From Earliella scabrosa (lineage: Eukaryota; Basidiomycota; Agaricomycetes; Polyporales; Polyporaceae): 64,000 nt of DNA. Both the position numbers and the translations under genes were made by a program. Position 1 is the first letter of the stretch; the number at the start of each line of letters is the position of its first letter. The stretch lies in NCBI GenBank assembly GCA_022605405.1, contig JABYQQ010000017.1, positions 1,116,001-1,180,000 of the forward strand, written 5' to 3'. Shown piece by piece: positions 57,756 through 64,000 of this stretch. The notes under the pieces were generated by a model. The model saw only the letters and a list, made by a program, of their open reading frames with translations, searched no databases and was not told the DNA's origin.

Positions 57756-58909
57756 GTACTTGTTTAGCGTTGCAGAGCGTATACAATCAGCTTCTGACAC
57801 TAGCTACTCCCTTGCTCCTCCTTCCTCCGCGCGAGCCCAAACCACCTCAACCTCCCCTACGCTCGAGCCACCTTGTGTCGACGCTCTGTGCCTCTAATAA
57901 TTCTCTTCGCGATCTCGAGCTTTCCGTTTTCCAATCTAGCCTTGCTGGTCGCGCGTTCGTCGCGCACTCTCGCTCCCCTTCTCCCCCTCCCCTCCGTCTC
58001 GTCTCCCCAAGCGACAGCCCCCTTCCGTCCACTCGGGAGCCGAGCAGTCTTCGCCCGTAGCCCAACTGCCTCGCGCTCGTCTTCCGAGCTCCGGGGCCAC
58101 CTCCCTCTCGCTCTCTCATCCTCATCCTCAACCTCTCTCCTCGACCTCTCTTCGACAACCCTCTCCCTCCAACCCCGTCCCGGACCGCCTCTCCTGTGGT
58201 GTCCGATAGCTTTGCGACTCGCGTAAGTTCCCTTTCCCTTCTCTCTTTCTTCTCGTTTGCCCGTGCAAGCCATTTCCCCTCTTCCTTGTGCCACGCAAGC
58301 TATCCGGCCCCCCTGCCCTCCATCCCTCTCTTCCACGGGCCCGCCCTGCAACACCTTCATGAGTCTCCACTGCTGCCATTTCGTCGTCTGTGGGGCGGCA
58401 GGGGAGGCCCCACCCGCAGCCAGGATGCGCTCCGAGGCAGCGAGCGCATCACGAGGATGCATCGTCCGATGTCCAGCTGTCCTCCGGGGCACGGTAATCG
58501 GCTCGATGAGTTCGAGCTCACCGTGCCATCGAGGAGAGCTGGACATCGGATCGAGCTTGATCACGTCCGGCTCGTCCTCGTTCTCGTGATCGACGACGGT
58601 CGCTCAGGCATCCGCCCCATCCCCGTCCTTCGCCCCTCCTCAAGGGGCGACTTTCAGCTCCGCTAGGCGGAGCGTTCTGGTGTGTACCCCCCAATCTAGC
58701 CCCTGCCGGCCCCGACCTCTCGTCTCATCATCGCTCCCGATCGCCCGAAGTCATCCGAGCAATCCTAAGGCTCATGACATATGAGTACCTCGAAGCCTAT
58801 CGAGTAGTTCGAGCTTCGAGGTACTCATACGAGATGACACACCCGTCTCTCTGATTCCTATCCCCCGGCCACCTTTCGCTCAAGTTCATCCTTTCCTTTC
58901 CCAGGGACA
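57756..58909. other. CT-rich region with hairpin cluster
   Basis: 57800-58300 is strongly pyrimidine-rich on the plus strand, which leaves long spurious frames on the minus strand. 58467-58828 holds four foldback sequences. It probably includes the promoter of the small gene at 58910. Confidence 0.5.
58467..58828. repeat. cluster of four inverted repeats
   Basis: 58467-58495 pairs imperfectly with 58520-58548 over about 28 bp, with an inner GCTCGA/TCGAGC hairpin in the loop. CGCCCCT/AGGGGCG lies at 58631-58649. GCTCCGC-TAG-GCGGAGC lies at 58657-58673. A perfect 16-bp stem ATGAGTACCTCGAAGC pairs 58781-58796 with 58813-58828 around a 16-nt loop. Confidence 0.85.
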
Positions 58910-59431
58910 ATGCCTCTCGCCCCTCGCCACTACTATGTGCGTTGCCCACGTACCTTGACCTTTGCCGGGCTTACGGCTTTCCTAGGTCTTCAGCGTCCTG
59001 TTTGGTATCGACAATACACCTATCGCCCCCCTACGATGGTCGGATATCGTCAGCGTACGTCATTCTCCTCGGTTCAGGGCAGCGTACTCATCTATCAGTC
59101 AAGGCCTTGCAAGCGTTGGGATTTTCCTACTCCCGCCTCCCTCGATATGGCCGTTTCTTCTACCCGCCTCCCCATTTGCCCTTGCGAATCCTCAAGATTC
59201 CAAAAGTCGGTATTCGGGCAGATATCCCTCCATTCTGTGTTACTGACTCAGCTTATCAGCCCCAAGCTAGGGAACGTTGGCTGGCCTCAGCCGAAATGTT
59301 GCAGTACGTCGTCCCCCTGGCTTCGTCGTGCGCTGGCTGACTAATTCGTTGCTAGGTTGGCTCACACTCTTTGGGAGGTGTATAGCATCAACGGTCGTTG
59401 GATTAAGACCAATCACGGCCTATCCTCGTAA
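58910..59431 (+). CDS. small orphan protein, 123 aa
   Basis: Exons 58910-58936, 58986-59054, 59104-59303 and 59356-59431 sum to 123 aa in frame. Alternative 3' splice sites exist for introns 1 and 2; the chosen ones give the most protein-like sequence (PLRWSDIVSALQALGF, then YGRFFYPPP). The order W-x-D-x3-AL-x2-LGF, G-x-FF-x-PP and a later RWL recalls small fungal proteins with a W..D...A...GF / GS..F.P pattern, which some compare to HicA-like folds. I cannot confirm that. No signal peptide or membrane span. It lies just downstream of the hairpin cluster. Function unknown. Confidence 0.6.
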
Positions 59432-59936
59432 CTCATTTGTCCAGTAGCCATCTTACGGTTTGGTCTCGTTCCCCGTCCTCTTGCTTAGCCCTATCCCTCT
59501 TGCTATCGCCACCCCCGTCGTAGAAGTCCTGTCTTGTGCTTGTCGCGCTGTGATCCCGCGTTCTTGTCCGCTGTACGTCGCTTATTCATCGCTTTGTGTC
59601 CGTCTCCCCCCTGCCCCTCGTATTCTGTCAGCGGGACGCTTCGAAGAGTGCACAGTCAGTTGCTGGACCAATGGAGGTAATATAATCCCACTTGCTCTAT
59701 CACCTTCGCCCCGTAGGCATCCCCCACTGTCCCCAGTACACCCCGCGGCCCACCGAACCCGGCCAGCCGCTCGTCGGGCTCCAGACTCTCGTCGCCGTCA
59801 CGAGCTCACCGCATCCTCTGTTCCTCTCCGACGTTGCCCTGATGTACGTCCGTGTCTGAAGCCATACTCGCCAGTCAATAGCGTCTACCGTCTCCACCCC
59901 CCCTCCCCCCGAGGTTGAGCGTTGCGACATCTGTGC
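59432..59936. other. intergenic between convergent genes
   Basis: No supported gene. A pyrimidine-rich open frame on the plus strand (59460-59918) has no convincing features. Confidence 0.5.
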
Positions 59937-61975
59937 CTACATTGCTTCAACTAATGTGATATCCTGTCGCTCACGAGGATCTTCTATCGTCACGGCACTT
60001 CCCACAAACCCTTCCCCCATATCTTCCGGTAGATTGCTGCCCGGGTAGGTTGCTCGGGCACCCTTGCGTTCGATCGTGTCCCCGACAACTTGAACGCCCA
60101 CTTGGAACAGCCTCCAGGAGTTTGTCAGCTCGCTTAAAGCCTGTTCTTGGTCGAGAGCACTGGGTGCCGACATCCTCGGACTCACAGGCTAGTACCAATC
60201 AGCCCCTCGCAACGGCGGTCACGGAAACTGCTCACGGTTTTGGCCCTCATGATCCCTATCCACGCACACAACGTGTCCAGCTCTTTGCTCTGATCCTCGA
60301 TCACGGCAAGCCGACGATACTCCGTCACGTTGACGATACGACGACACCAGTCCAGGTACACGCCATGCATGGAGTCCTCATGATGCGCCCAGAGGGCGTA
60401 CAAGAACTCCAGGACGCATTGTATTTGCTGCAGGACTTCCTTGGAAATCGTGTGTCTTGACGGGTCGCTGGTGCCGGCGTACAGCACGAGAAGCACATGG
60501 CAATCTCGGGGCTGAAACCCGTTCACAAAGAGAGGTATCTGTCGGAGGGATTCAGCAGGTTGGTCTCTCGGTGTATTCTCAACGTACGTCCAAGTGATCG
60601 ATCGGCTCCGGTCCCCCCGGGCCTTCAACACGTAGGAAGTAGTCCAGTTGATTCGACGTCAGCGTCCAATTACCGAGAGCCTCTGGCCTCCGCCTGGGGT
60701 AGAAGTGGACGTATTCCGTGCTCATGGAGGGCGGAATGGCTGAGATGAAGGGGGCACAGTGTCGATAAGACGTCGGCTGCCCATTATCAACACGTTCATC
60801 AACCCGGACCAAAACTACCGTATTCATACGCGCTATATATTGATGCCTACTGCGCGCGCAACCGGGATCAAATCTGGCCAAGGAGCCTGTCGATCCTCCG
60901 GGCACTGATACACGGACAACCCGAACCGCTCGCGGGGGTCATCAGAGTGCCATAGCTCACTATCGTAGCCATCTTCAAACCCCTCCGCCGGGAGCACCGA
61001 CTGGCCTTCGTCGCGCACGTCGCCCTCATCTCCGCCAGCCTGAACTCCTCGATTGCGCAAAGCGGTCGCGCCGGAGGGTGGATTGGGCAATACGCGACGC
61101 GTGAGGACCATGTCTCGCCACCCGGAGACGTGAGCCTCCAAGGAGTCCTGGAGCATCATCAATTTCAGCGTCCACGCCCTAGACGTTGAACGGTGCTCAC
61201 CTTTGGTACCATCGCGCGCATTCGATCCGCCAGAGCAATAACCCAGTTAGTCATATCCTTGACCGGTCCCGAGTCATAGGGCACCGTCTGCTCGACGATG
61301 TCACCAAATCGAGCTAACGTCCCGGACCCCATGGACGCGTCGTCCGCTCGTCCTTCCACCACCCGTTCAATCATGTGAATCAACCCTCGGGCGAGATCGT
61401 GGAGGGCAAGAGTGAGGGGGATGCTCATCCGTAAACGGTCGCTGGTGACGTCTTGCAGGTAGTGGAGCAGTAGACGGAGCTCTGCGCTGCGTCGGAGATC
61501 CACCCGTTGGGGATCAGTCGGGAGAGGAATCTGCTTCGAGTTGTCAGCCGGCGGCAGTAATACCGTCGATTGAACTCACATTGAGTCGGTGTTCTCCTCG
61601 AGAGATTCGCAGGTAGTAGTTCAGCGACCGCGCTCGGATGTAGGTGTAACGCGGATCGTCCACCATGCCGTCGATGATTGCATGGGGATAACGGGCATAC
61701 GCGTATACCAGCAGGGGCCCTGCGTCGAGCCACATCGCGCCCCCATGCGTGGACATCCAAGACTGTGCCGAATTGGACGATTCGTCCGAGCTCGCATCGG
61801 TCAAGTCTGGGGTAGATTCGCGACCGGGTGGCAGGTGCTGTGTGTGAACGGCCGTCCCGGGAGTTGGAGGAGGTGACGTGAGAGGGATATCGCCCCTACG
61901 ACGGATGTCATCGGGGCCATCGAAGACGCCAATGATGTCGTTGGGGTCGTCGACGCCAGGAGGCCTATATTCCAT
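59937..61975 (-). CDS. 594-aa orphan protein, six exons
   Basis: Minus-strand exons 61975-61580, 61530-61201, 61147-60906, 60849-60588, 60538-60236 and 60188-59937; introns of 47-56 nt, all in phase. Intron 3 (60905-60850) has a weak donor (GTGCCC). If it is not spliced, one frame stops at 60833 and another begins with ATG 60827 only 5 nt later, giving two proteins of 346 and 264 aa. The N-terminus is acidic and Pro/Thr-rich; the rest is mixed alpha/beta with no motif I recognise. No signal peptide or membrane span. Function unknown. Confidence 0.6.
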
Positions 61976-63430
61976 GATCTATCAGTGAATGGTTGCAAAC
62001 AAAAGGTCGAGGTTTCGAACGGCACGGGGATTGGTGAGCGAGCGTGGGAGACACCTTCCAATCAGGTCTGCGCGCGCCTATTGGGACCTCTCACCAAAGC
62101 CAGAGTCCGGCGGCGTTCGGGGGAAGGGAGTGAGACACGGATCGCCCTGCATGCCGTGAACTCCCGTACAGAAATCTCTCGCTGGTCTTCCCCCCCGGGG
62201 TGCCCACGCCATTCGTCGGGGCACGTCCGGACGGCAGCGTCTCCTCCCGTCTCTCTAGCTTCGCCGTCCCCCGCTCAGCTTCTTGGGGACAACGAAGCCC
62301 TCTCGCCCCACCGACGTCCTGCAGGCGTTCAAACCTCACCCCCGCGCCAGCCAGTGTCCACCTCAGCTCGGTCGGAAGGTGGCATGAGGATACGAGGTCT
62401 GTGCTCGTCGACTAGCAAGGCGAGAGGTTCCACAAGCCAGCGGGTAAGAAAGAACCCGCCCTCCATCTTCCAGCAGAGCCCCAACAACTTCAGGCTTACG
62501 GCCAACGGATTGTCAGATTGATCGGGGGGCGACACACCTCAGTTCCGTTCTCTCAGTTCCCTTCCCGTGGCCGGCGTTGAAGGCCGGTCAACCTGGCTGT
62601 GCATACGCCGACTTACTTCGAGGGCTACCGGCACGATTGAGGGAACCATTGTTATACTTCGGAGGTAGCGTAGTGTACAAAGCCCCGTTCTTTTCATGTG
62701 GTCAGAACGTTCAACATCCAAGGGACTGGATCACACACCTATGCTCTTCTAACATATACTTCCCCTTCGCGGTGAAAGCCAACCCCCAGTTGACCTCCAC
62801 CCGTCTCTCTCCAACGCGACGCTCAGTCGAACATCGGGTCAAGAATGGATGCGGATAATAGGTTTGGCCGTCACGACGCAGACCCGTGGCCGTCGGCGAC
62901 AGACCTCGGATCCAACGACGTGTAAGGACGGTCGGGGTGTAATTCATAGCTAGTTACGGGATCCCATTAGCGTGAGCTCGGAGAATCTGACGGCCGTACG
63001 TCTTACCTTGGGCCAGGCCCTCGTGCGTTGCGGGATTGGTTGAGTGTGATATAAGTAATGAGGCCGCCCTAAGGCCGCAACCTGCGCTCGCAGGATAGAG
63101 TGTCGAGGGTGCGGAAGTGGAGCCCCGAGTCGGTGCCAGACCAGCCCAACTCCTTGGTGGAGCATTCCCAGAAGCACAGACCGCGCTTCCGCATTTCTGC
63201 ACGGGATAGAATTCGGAGGGGTGCACCGAAGAGAGAAGGGAGTGCGGCGCCTGGAGATGAGCTGGCATACTGGGCGCTTGGTTGTTTGATTGGCGGTAGC
63301 CGACGGCTGCGACCACACACGAGTGTTGAGCACAAGTTGACGTTGACCGTCATCTTCAGGTCGTTGGCAGGTTGTTCCAGGTGACGGGCTAGAGTGGTGC
63401 AAAGACTGGCTGACTAGGGTAGAGAACAGC
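61976..63430. other. divergent promoter region, no gene seen
   Basis: Open frames on both strands occur but are low-complexity or lack splice support. Confidence 0.5.
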
Positions 63431-64000
63431 ATGGCTAGTCTACCCGCGCGTCCTTCGGAGGAGGTCGCTCAGGCGGCTTTCCAGGCCCGGGCCGAAGCTA
63501 CCGCCGACCGCAGGCCCCCCCGGACGCGGCGACTCTTTAGATGTCGGGCGCTGCTTCCCGACAAACCACGCAAAGCCCAAGGTTCAGGGTCCAAGACGCA
63601 GTCGGAGCCCTTTGGGACGTCGTCGACCTCATGGACGAAGCCCTCAACGCCAAACCCGCGCGCTGCGGCCTCGTGCAATGCCCGAAGCCTCCGAGAGGAA
63701 AGAGAGGCCGAGTGTCTCCGTCTGGCCGACCTCTATCTCCTTCAAGCCGACCGCACGGGACACGCCATTCTTCCGCAATACCGCACTCGCGCGCGCGCGA
63801 ATTATGACTGTGCGTTAGAGGAACTTAGTCAGCTCAGCGATGACGACGATGACGACGACGGGTATGTGCTCCAGGTTCACTGCATATATCCATGGCTGAC
63901 ACTTGTCATAGTCCTGGTCTTACAGCAGCGTATGTCTCCCTGCGCCTTGGTCTATACTCATTGACGGTGACCGCTCTCCCGGTCCTACTAGATCTCGTCG
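63431..64000 (+). CDS. orphan protein, 3' truncated by window end
   Basis: Exon 1 is 63431-63861 and exon 2 is 63912-63929; a GTATGT donor at 63930 leads out of the window. The visible part is about 149 aa: an Ala/Glu-rich start, a basic Ser/Pro-rich middle, a helical segment (EEREAECLRLADLYLLQAD) and a run of Asp residues before intron 1. No family recognised. Confidence 0.5.

Noticed and set aside
57857..58564. 235-codon minus-strand ORF
   Set aside because: It lies opposite a pyrimidine-rich tract and is low-complexity Arg/Glu/Gly; no splice support.
63541..63807. Alternative frame inside the last gene reading DAVGALWDVVDLMDEAL
   Set aside because: The frame from 63431 is open throughout and joins a good intron; a frame switch would need splice sites I do not see.

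Overview
This is nuclear DNA of a filamentous basidiomycete. I infer an agaricomycete, probably a polypore, from many short introns (about 45-60 bp, GTRNGT...YAG), roughly 55% GC, several multi-exon cytochrome P450s, a Tad-like LINE with RNase H and small secreted cysteine-rich proteins. No bacterial operons, CRISPR arrays or viral genes were seen. All gene models were spliced by hand; phases were checked by adding exon lengths.

Left part (1-10.2 kb). A 90-bp minisatellite (about 285-1715) is followed by three plus-strand genes: two paralogues with a Cys pattern like Zn(II)2Cys6 (2713-3791 and 4371-6638) and an 878-aa orphan (7446-10189). All three carry the near-palindrome GGTAGTTACC 220-355 bp before the start codon.

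Middle part (10.8-46 kb). This holds a multi-pass membrane protein gene, a 13-exon dynamin-like GTPase, an NmrA-like oxidoreductase, a small orphan, a frameshifted P450, and three paralogous 10-exon P450s. Two further membrane-protein paralogues and a decayed NmrA relic follow. Membrane gene, P450 and NmrA types recur, which suggests a duplicated accessory (possibly metabolic) module. The third membrane gene is cut in exon 5 by a nearly intact 6.35-kb LINE on the opposite strand, with a 14-bp target-site duplication and a 22-A tail. Removing the element and one duplication copy restores the host reading frame, so the insertion looks recent. LINE ORF2 has one in-frame TAG inside its RNase H domain.

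Right part (46-64 kb). Here lie a 1317-aa WDR48/Bun107-type WD40 protein, an aminoglycoside-phosphotransferase-like kinase, a small secreted cysteine-rich protein with a good TATA box, and about 4 kb of apparently gene-free DNA ending in a tRNA-like A/B-box unit. After a cluster of perfect or near-perfect hairpins come a 123-aa small protein, a six-exon 594-aa orphan on the minus strand, and a gene running off the window end.

The most unusual items are the invertible spacer inside the minisatellite, the shared promoter motif of the first three genes, the P450/membrane/NmrA duplication, the datable LINE insertion and the hairpin cluster. Nothing here proves a new system; the first three genes and the duplicated module are the best candidates.
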